Part shown: piece after piece, positions 50,841 through 58,463 of the stretch
Layout: every line of letters starts with the position of its first letter
Numbering within the stretch: the first letter of the stretch is position 1
From: DATHTC01 sp963746805
GTDB lineage: Bacteria; Actinomycetota; Thermoleophilia; Gaiellales; Gaiellaceae
Assembly: GCA_963746805.1 (NCBI GenBank)
Contig: CAVVCQ010000008.1
Span: forward strand, 558,001-622,000
Direction: 5' to 3'
Length of the DNA stretch: 64,000 nt
Notes under the pieces: model-generated
Databases searched by the model: none
What the model saw: the letters and a program-made list of their open reading frames with translations, nothing else
What the model was told of the DNA's origin: nothing
Translations under genes and position numbers: made by a program

Positions 50841-51575
50841 ATGTCCTCGACCGCCAAGGAGCCAAGCCTTTTGCTTGCCGTGCCACAACCCGACGGCCTG
50901 CGGACGATTCGGGTGATTCTCGGAGAGGACGACTTCATCGCCCGCGAGGGGATCTCCAGGCTGCTGGAGAGCCTCGACGGGTTCGAGCTCGCGGCGGCCT
51001 GCGGCGACCTCGCGAGCCTCGAGGAGGCGGTCGAGCGTGAGCGGCCCGACGCCGTGCTCACCGACATCCGCATGCCTCCGACCGGGACCGACGAGGGGAT
51101 CCGCCTCGCCCGCTCCCTGCGCGCATCACGCCCGGAGATCGGAGTCGTCGTCCTCAGCCAGCACGTCGAGCCGCTGTACGCCCTCGCCCTGTTCGAGGAC
51201 GGCTCGCGGGGCCGCGCCTACCTGCTGAAGGAGCGCCTGGCGGACACCGGCGAGCTCGCGCGGGCGCTGCGCGAGGTCGTCGCGGGCGGCTCGGTCGTCG
51301 ACTCGCGCGTGGTCGACGAGGTGCTGGGCCAGCGCCGGCGCGAGGCCGACTCCCGCGTCGCCCGGTTGACGCCGCGCGAGCGCCAGACGCTCGCACTCGT
51401 CGCCGAGGGACGGAGCAACGGCGCGATCGCGGACACGCTCGGCATCACGCGACGTGCCGTGGAGCGCCACATCAACGCCATCTTCTCCAAGCTCGAGCTC
51501 ACCGACCCCTTGGGTGTGGACCGCCGCGTGACGGCGACGCTCCTCTTCCTCGCCGAGGGCGACGGCGCCGCCTAG
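50841..51575 (+). CDS. NarL/LuxR-family response regulator
   Basis: This is a 244-residue regulator. The receiver has EDD in VILGEDDFIAREG, the phospho-acceptor in VLTDIRMPPTGTDEG and Lys in AYLLKERL. The HTH is LTPRERQTLALVAEGRSNGAIADTLGITRRAVERHINAIFSKL. The first 20 residues before the receiver are extra, so the true start could be downstream. Regulators of this subgroup pair with LHDGAQQRL kinases such as the one at 45540. It sits in the middle of the dyad regulon, with one dyad starting two bases after its stop, and is my first candidate for the activator. Confidence 0.9.
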   Translation: MSSTAKEPSLLLAVPQPDGLRTIRVILGEDDFIAREGISRLLESLDGFELAAACGDLASLEEAVERERPDAVLTDIRMPPTGTDEGIRLARSLRASRPEIGVVVLSQHVEPLYALALFEDGSRGRAYLLKERLADTGELARALREVVAGGSVVDSRVVDEVLGQRRREADSRVARLTPRERQTLALVAEGRSNGAIADTLGITRRAVERHINAIFSKLELTDPLGVDRRVTATLLFLAEGDGAA

Positions 51576-51577
51576 CG

Positions 51578-51623
51578 TTCACCCCAACCGGACGATGCCC
51601 CCGCGCGGGGTGGCAGCAAATGT
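51578..51623 (+). promoter_or_regulatory. Dyad-regulon promoter for the SHOCT-DUF6325 pair
   Basis: The 20-mer TTCACCCCAACCGGACGATG (51578-51597) fits the dyad, and AAATGT (51618-51623) lies exactly 20 bases downstream. The leader of about 30 bases carries GGAAAGGAG before the ATG at 51659. Confidence 0.6.
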
Positions 51624-51658
51624 GAACGAGCAGCGCCCGGACGGAAAGGAGCACGTGC

Positions 51659-51859
51659 ATGCTCGCGCGACGGCGGCCGCTCATGCGTGCGGCCATGGTC
51701 GGCGGCACGGCGTACTACGCCGGCAGGCGAACGCGGAACGCCACGGTCACGCGCGAGGCCGTCGACGAGCTCGACCGGCTCCTGGAGCTGCGGGCGCGCG
51801 GGGTGCTGTCGCAGGACGAGTTCCTCGTCCGGACGCGGAGGGTCCTGGGGGCGTCGTGA
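51659..51859 (+). CDS. Small SHOCT-domain protein
   Basis: This protein of 66 residues opens MLARRRPLMRAAMVGGTAYYAGRR, like the first 27 residues of the SHOCT protein at 41615, and ends in a SHOCT domain (ELDRLLELRARGVLSQDEFLVRTRRVLGAS). The long Gln/Pro linker of the paralog is missing. Its TGA overlaps the GTG of the DUF6325 gene, so the two are co-translated. The function is unknown; a scaffold for DUF6325 is a reasonable idea. Confidence 0.85.
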   Translation: MLARRRPLMRAAMVGGTAYYAGRRTRNATVTREAVDELDRLLELRARGVLSQDEFLVRTRRVLGAS

Positions 51860-52368
51860 GCACGGCAGCGGCGCGACCGCAGGACGCGAGCCCGATCGGC
51901 CCGGTCCAGATCCTCGTCCTGGGCTTCGTCGAGGAGGATTTCGCGAGCAGGATCCTCCCCGAGCTGCGCCGCCTGCGGGACCTCGGGCACGTCCGCCTGC
52001 TCGACCTGCTCGTCGTCCGCAAGGACGAGCGGGGCGAGATCGAGCCGCAGCCGATCGGCGACCTCGACGAGGTCGAGGCTCGCGAGTTCGGCGCGCTCGT
52101 CGGCGCCCTCGTCGGACTCGGCCCCGGCGGCGAGGAGCGCGACGAGGGTCAGCCGCTCGACGACGAGAGCGTCTGGTACCTCACGGACGCGATCCCGGCC
52201 GGGCACGGCGCAGCGATCCTCCTGATCGAGCACCGCTGGGCGATCCCGCTCCGGGACGGGATCGTCGCGGCCGGCGGGTTCGCGCTCGCGGACGAGTGGA
52301 TCCACCCGGCCGACCTCGTCGCGGCGGGCGTGGCGGCGGCACGCGAGTCGGGCGCCTTCGGCGCCTGA
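51856..52368 (+). CDS. DUF6325 family protein
   Basis: This protein of 170 residues is a paralog of the protein at 41141. It has GPVQILVLGFVEEDFASRILPELRRLRDLGHVRLLDLLVVRKDERGEIE, an acidic middle and IPAGHGAAILLIEHRWAIPLRDGIVAAGGFALADEWI. It is soluble, with no known function. It is coupled to the SHOCT gene by a GTGA overlap, in reverse order relative to the first pair. Confidence 0.82.
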   Translation: MSTAAARPQDASPIGPVQILVLGFVEEDFASRILPELRRLRDLGHVRLLDLLVVRKDERGEIEPQPIGDLDEVEAREFGALVGALVGLGPGGEERDEGQPLDDESVWYLTDAIPAGHGAAILLIEHRWAIPLRDGIVAAGGFALADEWIHPADLVAAGVAAARESGAFGA

Positions 52369-52379
52369 GTGACCGCCCG

Positions 52380-52820
52380 TCAGTCGACGACGATCACGGG
52401 ACAGTCGGCCGAGCGCTCGACCTCCTGGGCGACGTCCGTGCCGAGCCAGCGGCCGAGACGGCTGTGGTGGCCCTTGCCGAGGACGATCGCCGCCGCGCCC
52501 CGGTCCTTCGCCTCGCGGACGAGCGCGGTCGCGACGTCGCCCGCCTCCCAGACGTAGTCGCCCTGCACGCCGGCCGCGTCGATCCGCTCCCGCGCGGCGC
52601 CGAGGATCTGTTCCAGCTCGGGCGTCTCGTGCAGCGGGAGGCTCGTCGGCGCGTCCGTGTACGTGCCGTAGTTCATCGGCGCCTCCGGGTCGAAGGGCAT
52701 CTCCGCGACGGTGACGACGACGACCCTCGCGCCCGCCGACGACGCCTCCTCGATCGCGCGGGCGAGCGCCGGCTCGGAGGCGTCGGAGCCGTCGTAGCCG
52801 ACGACGAAGGGGCCGCTCAC
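52380..52820 (-). CDS. Universal stress protein (UspA family)
   Basis: This single USP domain has 146 residues: FVVGYDGSDASEPALARAIEEASSAGARVVVVTVAE at the N terminus and the ATP-binding signature AAAIVLGKGHHSRLGRWLGTDVAQEVERSADCPVIVV (GxGxxxxG...V-type) at the end. USPs act in dormancy and stress survival, often by binding ATP. Its GTG overlaps the lipoprotein stop by four bases, so it is expressed from the dyad promoter at 53345-53390. This is the most informative member for guessing the regulon's role. Confidence 0.92.
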   Translation of the reverse strand: MSGPFVVGYDGSDASEPALARAIEEASSAGARVVVVTVAEMPFDPEAPMNYGTYTDAPTSLPLHETPELEQILGAARERIDAAGVQGDYVWEAGDVATALVREAKDRGAAAIVLGKGHHSRLGRWLGTDVAQEVERSADCPVIVVD

Positions 52821-53338
52821 TCCTGCTGCTCCCGAAGCTCCTGGCACGAGTCGGCGTCGTCGAACGCCGTCCGCAGGGTCTCGCCCGAGTCCGCCTCCCG
52901 GAGGTCGTCGAGCGCCGACGACACGGCCTCGCTCATCGTCGAGAGCGTGGCGCCGATCGTGGTCAGCGCGGCGAGCGCGTCCGCGCCGGACGCGTTCTCG
53001 ACGGCGCTCTCGATCGTCCGAACCCCGCTCGCGACCTGGTCGAGGAGCTGCTCGATCGTGTCCTGGACCTGCTCGGCGGCCTCCGGCGGCTCGAGCCCGC
53101 GCAGATCGTCGTCGAGCTCCTCCGTCGCGCTCTTGAGGTCGTCGACCGCGTCGTCGACGCTGCCCTCGCCCTGCTGCACCGACTCCCCGGCGGCGCGCAC
53201 CGAGTCGAGCCAGCCCGAGACCGAGCCGCAGACGTCGTCGGCCCAGGCGACGTTCGAGTCCTCGTCGTCCCCGCCGCAGCCCGCCGCGAGCGCGGCCACC
53301 ACGAGCACGACGACGACGAACCCGCTGCCCCGGAGCAT
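52817..53338 (-). CDS. Helical lipoprotein of unknown function
   Basis: This protein of 173 residues has a lipoprotein signal peptide (GFVVVVLVVAALAAGCGGDDE). The mature part is predicted all-helical and acidic with heptad-like repeats (VDDAVDDLKSATEELDDDL) and two cysteines (DDVCG and DSCQEL). It may form an extracytoplasmic helical bundle. Leaderless start: TAGGCT lies six bases before the ATG, below a dyad operator. It is coupled to the USP gene downstream. Confidence 0.75.
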   Translation of the reverse strand: MLRGSGFVVVVLVVAALAAGCGGDDEDSNVAWADDVCGSVSGWLDSVRAAGESVQQGEGSVDDAVDDLKSATEELDDDLRGLEPPEAAEQVQDTIEQLLDQVASGVRTIESAVENASGADALAALTTIGATLSTMSEAVSSALDDLREADSGETLRTAFDDADSCQELREQQE

Positions 53339-53344
53339 GGCGCG

Positions 53345-53390
53345 AGCCTACCCGCGGTCGCCCGCGGCCGCATCGTCCACCCGGGGTGAC
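53345..53390 (-). promoter_or_regulatory. Dyad-regulon promoter for the lipoprotein-USP unit
   Basis: On the minus strand the 20-mer GTCACCCCGGGTGGACGATG (53390-53371) is followed after exactly 20 bases by TAGGCT (53350-53345) and after six more by the ATG at 53338. It lies inside the last codons of the K+ channel gene. Confidence 0.7.
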
Positions 53391-54097
53391 GCGTCCTCCT
53401 CGTGCTGCCCCACGCGGTGACGGAGGCCTATGTGGGACACGAGCACCGCGACGATCGTGACGAGGTACAGCTGCCCCGTCAGCGACTCGAGGATCGCCAG
53501 GGTCCGCCCGAGATCCGTGGCCGCCGTGTAGTCGCCGTACCCCACCGTCGCCAGCGTCACGAAGCTGAAGTACACGCGGATCGACCGGTCCCCGTCCGTC
53601 CCCTGGGCGAAGAAGTCGCCGTCGCCGAGCGTCGCGACGGCGCCGTAGAGGAACGTGAAGAGCAGCCCGAGCAGGAAGTAGACACAGAGCGCTCCCTGCA
53701 CGGACTGGGCGTTGATGATGCCCTGATCGACGACGCCGAGCGCGATGACGACGATCGTCGCGCCGATGAGGACGCCCGTGAGCAGCGCCACGATCGCGGC
53801 GAGCGTGTCTCCGCGGACGGCGAGTTGCACGGCCGCGGCCCCGGCCCCGAGCCAGACCAGCATGACCGTGGTGCGGGAGTTCAGTCGGGTGCGGCCGGAC
53901 GTCCAGAGTGCGGTGACGAGCGTTGCGCAGTACGCGAGGAGGAGCACGCTCGCCGTCCATTCCTCGTCGGGCGCGTTCACGGCGAAGGCGAACGAGGCAA
54001 CGATCAACGCGAGCACGAAGCCGTAGCTGTGGCTCGCGCGCAGGCGGCGTGCGCGCGAGCCGAGCCTGTGCGGCTCGGTCTGCGTGACTGCGGACAT
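53348..54097 (-). CDS. Two-TM potassium channel family protein
   Basis: This protein of 249 residues has helices at residues 20-130 (FVLALIVASFAFAV; SVLLLAYCATLVTAL; AAIVALLTGVLIGATIVVIAL) and a C-terminal pore unit: VYFLLGLLFTFLYGAVATL, the filter TLATVGYGDYTAATDLGR and LYLVTIVAVLVSHI. The TVGYGD filter indicates K+ selectivity; no regulatory RCK domain is present. ATG at 54097 is preferred because the minus-strand reading of the dyad at 54135 places a -10-like CATGGT just upstream. ATG at 54112 is the alternative. The dyad promoter of the next operon member lies in its 3' end. Confidence 0.85.
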   Translation of the reverse strand: MSAVTQTEPHRLGSRARRLRASHSYGFVLALIVASFAFAVNAPDEEWTASVLLLAYCATLVTALWTSGRTRLNSRTTVMLVWLGAGAAAVQLAVRGDTLAAIVALLTGVLIGATIVVIALGVVDQGIINAQSVQGALCVYFLLGLLFTFLYGAVATLGDGDFFAQGTDGDRSIRVYFSFVTLATVGYGDYTAATDLGRTLAILESLTGQLYLVTIVAVLVSHIGLRHRVGQHEEDASPRVDDAAAGDRG

Positions 54098-54134
54098 CGC
54101 CGACCCAACCATGGCGCGCCGAGGCGCCCGCTGG

Positions 54135-54180
54135 GTCATCCCGAGAGGATGATGCATCCGACCGTGCCTGCGGCCAGGCT
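54135..54180 (+). promoter_or_regulatory. Dyad-regulon promoter for the HdeD/P-type ATPase operon
   Basis: The 20-mer GTCATCCCGAGAGGATGATG (54135-54154) is almost perfectly symmetric. CAGGCT (54175-54180) lies exactly 20 bases downstream and six bases before the ATG at 54187. On the minus strand it may also serve the K+ channel gene. Confidence 0.65.
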
Positions 54181-54186
54181 CGCGGC

Positions 54187-54416
54187 ATGCGCTGGCGCCT
54201 CGGAGTGGCGGGACCCCCACGGCATTCGTCATGCTCGTCATCGTGCTGCTCTCGAACGGGATGCTCCAGAACATCGTCCGGCCGATCGCCTTCGGGGCGA
54301 CGCTCGACCTGAACGCGCTGCTCGTCCTCGTGGTGACGATCGGCGCGGGCGGCCTGTTCGGGATGCCAGCGCGTGCGCCCGCCGACGCCGGCCCCTCCCC
54401 ACCGGTGCCGGCATGA
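54187..54416 (+). pseudogene. Remnant of an AI-2E/PerM-family transporter C terminus
   Basis: The sequence LVIVLLSNGMLQNIVRPIAF followed by GATLDLNALLVLVVTIGAGG is the last membrane segment and end of AI-2E-type (PerM) permeases, which are normally about 350 residues. Only about 75 codons remain. The start ATG at 54187 fits the promoter six bases upstream, but the frame shifts near a five-C run at 54216-54220. The stop overlaps the next gene's start (ATGA). It may be a truncated leader gene of the operon or a decayed transporter. Confidence 0.5.
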
Positions 54417-54967
54417 GCGTGTCGCGTGCGCTCCTGGCCGACGACGACCGCGAGACGACCGAGCTGTGGTGGATCTTCCTCGTCACGGGCGCGCTCTGGC
54501 TCGTCTTCTCGCTGCTCGTGTTCCAGTTCGACGAGACGAGCGTCACCGCGATCTCGGTGCTCGTCGGCGTCGCGTGCCTCGGCGCGGCCGCCTTCGAGCT
54601 CGCCGCCGTGCCCGCGTCCGATGGCCTCTGGCGTGCCGGCCGCGTCATCCTCGCGATCGCGTTCGCGATCGTCGGCGTCGTCGCGTTCGTGAACCCGGCC
54701 GACAGCTTCGACGCGCTCGCCGCGATCTTCGCCTTCTTCCTGCTGCTGCGCGGCCTCTTCGAGGTCGGGAGCGCGATGATGCGCCGCACCGGCGGGCTCG
54801 GCTGGTGGCTGAGCTTGACGGTCGGGATCGCGCAGATCCTGCTCGCCTTCTGGGCCGCCGGGAACTTCGGCCACAAGGCGTTCCTGCTCGTGGTCTGGGT
54901 GGGCGCATCCGCGCTCGCGCACGGGATCGTCCTGATCATCCGCGGGTTCGAGCTTCGCCCCGGCTAG
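54413..54967 (+). CDS. HdeD/DUF308-like membrane protein
   Basis: This protein of 184 residues has six membrane segments arranged as three hairpins (WWIFLVTGALWLVFSLLVFQF; AISVLVGVACLGAAAFELAAV; RVILAIAFAIVGVVAFVNP; ALAAIFAFFLLLRGLFEVGSAM; WWLSLTVGIAQILLAFWAAG; LLVVWVGASALAHGIVLI). This is the DUF308 pattern that includes HdeD, an acid-resistance membrane protein of E. coli. Its ATG overlaps the preceding remnant's stop, and the P-type ATPase follows two bases after its own stop. It is part of the operon driven from 54135. Confidence 0.88.
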   Translation: MSVSRALLADDDRETTELWWIFLVTGALWLVFSLLVFQFDETSVTAISVLVGVACLGAAAFELAAVPASDGLWRAGRVILAIAFAIVGVVAFVNPADSFDALAAIFAFFLLLRGLFEVGSAMMRRTGGLGWWLSLTVGIAQILLAFWAAGNFGHKAFLLVVWVGASALAHGIVLIIRGFELRPG

Positions 54968-54969
54968 CG

Positions 54970-57678
54970 ATGGCGGAGGTCGCGGAGACGCCCGAGCGTT
55001 CGTGGTTCGCCCTCCCGGCCGAGGAGGTCGCCGCGGCGCTCGAGGTCGATCCCGTGCAGGGACTGACGGCGGCCGAGGCCGCGGCCCGCCTCGAGCGCCA
55101 CGGGCCGAACAGGTTCGCCGAGGCCACGCCGGAGCCGCGCTGGCGCGCGTTCGTGCGCCAGTACCGCGATCCGATGCAGATTGTCCTCCTCGTCGCCGGG
55201 ATCGGCAGCATCGTCCCGCTCGAGCAGTACGGAACGGGCCTCGTCCTGATCCTGCTCACCGTCCTGAACGCCGTCCTCGGCCTGCGCCAGGAGGGCAAGG
55301 CCGCAGCGGCCGTCGCCGCGCTGCAGAAGATGATGATCATCAAGGCGAAGGCCCGCCGCGACGGCGCGCTGGTCGTGCTCCCGGCCGAGCAGCTCGTCCC
55401 CGGCGACGTCGTCTCGATCGAGGCCGGCGACATCGTCCCGGCGGACGGGCGCCTGCTCGCCGCGGCGACGCTCGAGGTGGCCGAGGCCGCGCTGACGGGC
55501 GAGAGCGTCCCGGTGGCGAAGGGCGTCGAGGCCGTCGCGGGCGAGGAGGTGCCGCTCGGCGACCGGACGGACATGGTCTTCATGAACACGAACACGACCC
55601 GCGGCACCGGGCAGTTCGTGGTCACCGCGACCGGGATGGCCACCGAGGTCGGGCACGTCTCCGGGCTCCTGCAGGAGCAGGACGACACCGAGACGCCGCT
55701 GACCCGGCAGTTGGCGGCGCTGACGCGTCAGATCCTCCTGATCGCCGGCGTCGCCGTCGCGATCTCGATGATCCTCAACCTCTCGCGCGGCGACAGCTTC
55801 AAGCTCGTCTTCACCGCCGCGATCGCGTTCGCCATCTCCGCGATCCCAACGGGCCTGCCCGCGGTGGTGACGACGATCCTCTCGCTCGGGACACAACTCC
55901 TCGCGCGCGCGAACGCGATCGTGAAGCGACTGCGCTCGACCGAGACGCTGGGCTCGACCTCCGCGATCTGCTCCGACAAGACGGGCACGCTCACGCTGAA
56001 CCAGATGACGGCAGTCGAGCTGACGATCCCCGGCCGCCGGTACTCGATCTCGGGCAGCGGCTACGCGACCGAGGGGACGATCAAGCACGTCGCGGGCCAG
56101 CCCGAGGTCCCGCTCGAGCAGTTCCTCCTGCCGATGGTGCTCGCGTCGGACGCCGTGGTCGCCGACGGCCAGATGATCGGCGACCCGACCGAGGGCGCGC
56201 TCGTCGTGCTCGCGGAGAAGGGCGGGCTCGACGACGCCGCCACCCGCGCCGCCTTCCCCCGCGTCGCCGAGCTGCCGTTCGACTCCGACTACAAGTTCAT
56301 GGCCACGTTCCACCGCATGGCGGACGAGTCGGGCCGTGACGTCGTCCGCTGCTTCGCCAAGGGCGCGCCCGACCAGCTGCTCGCGCGCAGCACGACGCAC
56401 CTCGACCCGGACCTGCGCGTCGCCGACGTCGACGAGGGCTTCCGCGGCCGCTACCTCGACGAGAACGCGCGTCTCGGCGAGCAGGGACTGCGGGTGCTCG
56501 CAACCGCCCGCAAGGACTTCGACCCGGCCACGTTCGACCCGGGGGCCGACCTGCTCCCGCTCGTCGACGAACTGACGCTCCTCGCGCTCGTCGGCATCGT
56601 CGACCCGCCGCGGCCGCAAGCGAAGTCGGCCATCGCCGAGGCGAAGGCCGCGGGGATCCAGGTGCGGATGATCACGGGCGACCACGCCGTCACGGCCGCT
56701 GCAATCGCCAATGAGCTCGGGATCGAGGGCCGCGCGATCACCGGCGCGGAGTGGGCGGCGATGACGGACGACGAGGCACTCGCGTCGATCGACGGCATCG
56801 GCGTGATCGCGCGCGTCACGCCGGAGGACAAGGTCCGGCTCGTCGACACGCTGAAGCGGCGCGGGCACATCGTCGCGATGACCGGCGACGGCGTGAACGA
56901 CGCGCCCGCGCTGAAGCGAGCCGACATCGGGATCGCGATGGGGATCACCGGCACGGAGGTCTCGAAGGAGGCCGCCGCGATGATCCTCACCGACGACGAC
57001 TTCTCCACGATCGTCAAGGCCGTCCGGATCGGCCGCGGCCTCTACGACAACCTCAAGAAGTACATCCAGTTCCAGATGGCGGCGCTGATCGGCTTCATCG
57101 CGCTGTTCCTCGGCGCCAGCATCTTCAACGTGGCGAGCGGCGTGCCGTTCCTGCCGTTGCAGACGCTGTGGGTCAACTTCACGACGCAGCTCTTCCAGGC
57201 GATCGGCCTCGGCTACGGCGCACCGGCGCCGGACCTGATGGAGCGCCGCCCTCGCCCGGTCGACGAGCCGATCCTCCCGCGCCCGCTGCTTCTGTGGCTG
57301 ACCGTGCTCGGCCTCGTGCTCGGCCTGACGGCGCTCGGCGTGATTTGGTGGGCCGACGACGCGCACGACACCGCAGTCGCGCGGACGATGGGGTTCACCA
57401 CCTTCGCGCTCGCGAACATCCTGCTCGCGTACGTGGTCAAGGATCCGCTGCGGTCGGTGTTCTCGCTCGATGCGCTCTCCGACCGGCGGCTGCTGCAGAT
57501 GTCGGCGATCTCGCTCGTCGTTATCGTCCTGAGCACGGAGCTGCGGATCCTGCAGCGGATCCTCGACTCCGTGCCCCTGACGGGCCAGCAGTGGCTCGTG
57601 TGCCTCATCGGTTCGGCGACGGTCCTCGTCGCCTCGGAGATCCAGAAGTTCGTCCTGCGACGGAGGGAGACGGCATGA
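54970..57678 (+). CDS. P2A-like P-type cation ATPase with altered ion-site residues
   Basis: This protein of 902 residues has the Ca2+/Na+ P-type ATPase layout: an N-terminal cation-ATPase domain, actuator TGES (AALTGESVPV), phosphorylation DKTGTLT (near residue 338), nucleotide-domain KGAPDQLL, hinge MTGDGVNDAPALKRADIGIAMG and C-terminal helices. The ion-binding residues are unusual: helix 4 has IPTGLP where SERCA-type pumps have PEGLP, and helix 6 has WVNFTTQ where they have WVNLVTD. Both key acidic ligands are missing, so calcium transport is unlikely. It lies between HdeD-like and CYTH-like genes under the dyad promoter. Confidence 0.9.
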   Translation: MAEVAETPERSWFALPAEEVAAALEVDPVQGLTAAEAAARLERHGPNRFAEATPEPRWRAFVRQYRDPMQIVLLVAGIGSIVPLEQYGTGLVLILLTVLNAVLGLRQEGKAAAAVAALQKMMIIKAKARRDGALVVLPAEQLVPGDVVSIEAGDIVPADGRLLAAATLEVAEAALTGESVPVAKGVEAVAGEEVPLGDRTDMVFMNTNTTRGTGQFVVTATGMATEVGHVSGLLQEQDDTETPLTRQLAALTRQILLIAGVAVAISMILNLSRGDSFKLVFTAAIAFAISAIPTGLPAVVTTILSLGTQLLARANAIVKRLRSTETLGSTSAICSDKTGTLTLNQMTAVELTIPGRRYSISGSGYATEGTIKHVAGQPEVPLEQFLLPMVLASDAVVADGQMIGDPTEGALVVLAEKGGLDDAATRAAFPRVAELPFDSDYKFMATFHRMADESGRDVVRCFAKGAPDQLLARSTTHLDPDLRVADVDEGFRGRYLDENARLGEQGLRVLATARKDFDPATFDPGADLLPLVDELTLLALVGIVDPPRPQAKSAIAEAKAAGIQVRMITGDHAVTAAAIANELGIEGRAITGAEWAAMTDDEALASIDGIGVIARVTPEDKVRLVDTLKRRGHIVAMTGDGVNDAPALKRADIGIAMGITGTEVSKEAAAMILTDDDFSTIVKAVRIGRGLYDNLKKYIQFQMAALIGFIALFLGASIFNVASGVPFLPLQTLWVNFTTQLFQAIGLGYGAPAPDLMERRPRPVDEPILPRPLLLWLTVLGLVLGLTALGVIWWADDAHDTAVARTMGFTTFALANILLAYVVKDPLRSVFSLDALSDRRLLQMSAISLVVIVLSTELRILQRILDSVPLTGQQWLVCLIGSATVLVASEIQKFVLRRRETA

Positions 57679-58463
57679 CGGCTGCGACCGGACCACTCGT
57701 GGACCTGCCGCCGGACGAGCGCAAGCAGCTGCTCGCCTTGCTCAAGCAGGCCGACTCGGTCGAGCTGAAGCTGACGGTGTCGGAGCCGCACCAGCGCTCG
57801 ACCGTCGTCGCGCTCGCGCTCGACCCGCTCGAGGCCGAGTTACGGCAGGTGTTCTTCCTCGACACGCCCGACCTCGTGCTCAACCGCCAGGGCCTCGTCG
57901 TTCGGGCCCGGCGCTCGCAGGGCAAGGGCGACGACTCGGTCGTGAAGCTCCGCCCGGTCGTGCCGGCGGAGCTGCCGAAGGCCGTGCGCCGCTCGCCGAC
58001 GTTCGGCGTCGAGGTCGACGCGTCGCCAGAGGGCTACGTCTGCTCGGGCTCGCTGAAGGGAACGCCCGGGCGCGGCGACGTCTGGGACGTGGCGGCCGGC
58101 AAGAAGCGGATCCGCAAGCTGTTCTCGAAGGAGCAGCGGGCGCTGTACGAGGCGCACGCGCCCGAGGGGCTTGCGCTCGACGACCTGGCCGTCCTCGGGC
58201 CGATCCTCGTGCTGAAGCTGAAGCGCACGCCGAAGGGATTCGGCCGCCCGCTCGTGGCCGAGGTCTGGGCCTACCCGGACGGGTCGCGGATCCTCGAGCT
58301 CTCGACGAAGTGCGAGCCCGACCGGGCGTTCGAGGTCGCGGCCGAGGCGCGGGCGTATCTCGGGGCGCGCGGCGTCGAGCTCCACGACGCGCAGGAGACG
58401 AAGACGCGCACAGCTCTCGAATTCTTTGCCGGCCAGCTCGCCGGCGACGCGGGCTCGCCCTAG
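57675..58463 (+). CDS. CYTH-like (triphosphate tunnel) domain protein
   Basis: This protein of 262 residues has strands typical of the CYTH fold: SVELKLTV, VFFLDTPDLVLNRQGLVVRARRSQGKGDDSVVKLRP, VLVLKLKRTPKGFG and LVAEVWAYPDGSRILELSTKC. The usual N-terminal ExExK is reduced to S-V-E-L-K, so activity is uncertain. CYTH enzymes hydrolyse or form phosphoanhydrides (triphosphatases, adenylate cyclase IV). The ATG overlaps the P-type ATPase stop by four bases, so it is the last gene of that operon. Its TAG shares CTAG with the convergent ABC permease. Confidence 0.7.
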   Translation: MTAATGPLVDLPPDERKQLLALLKQADSVELKLTVSEPHQRSTVVALALDPLEAELRQVFFLDTPDLVLNRQGLVVRARRSQGKGDDSVVKLRPVVPAELPKAVRRSPTFGVEVDASPEGYVCSGSLKGTPGRGDVWDVAAGKKRIRKLFSKEQRALYEAHAPEGLALDDLAVLGPILVLKLKRTPKGFGRPLVAEVWAYPDGSRILELSTKCEPDRAFEVAAEARAYLGARGVELHDAQETKTRTALEFFAGQLAGDAGSP

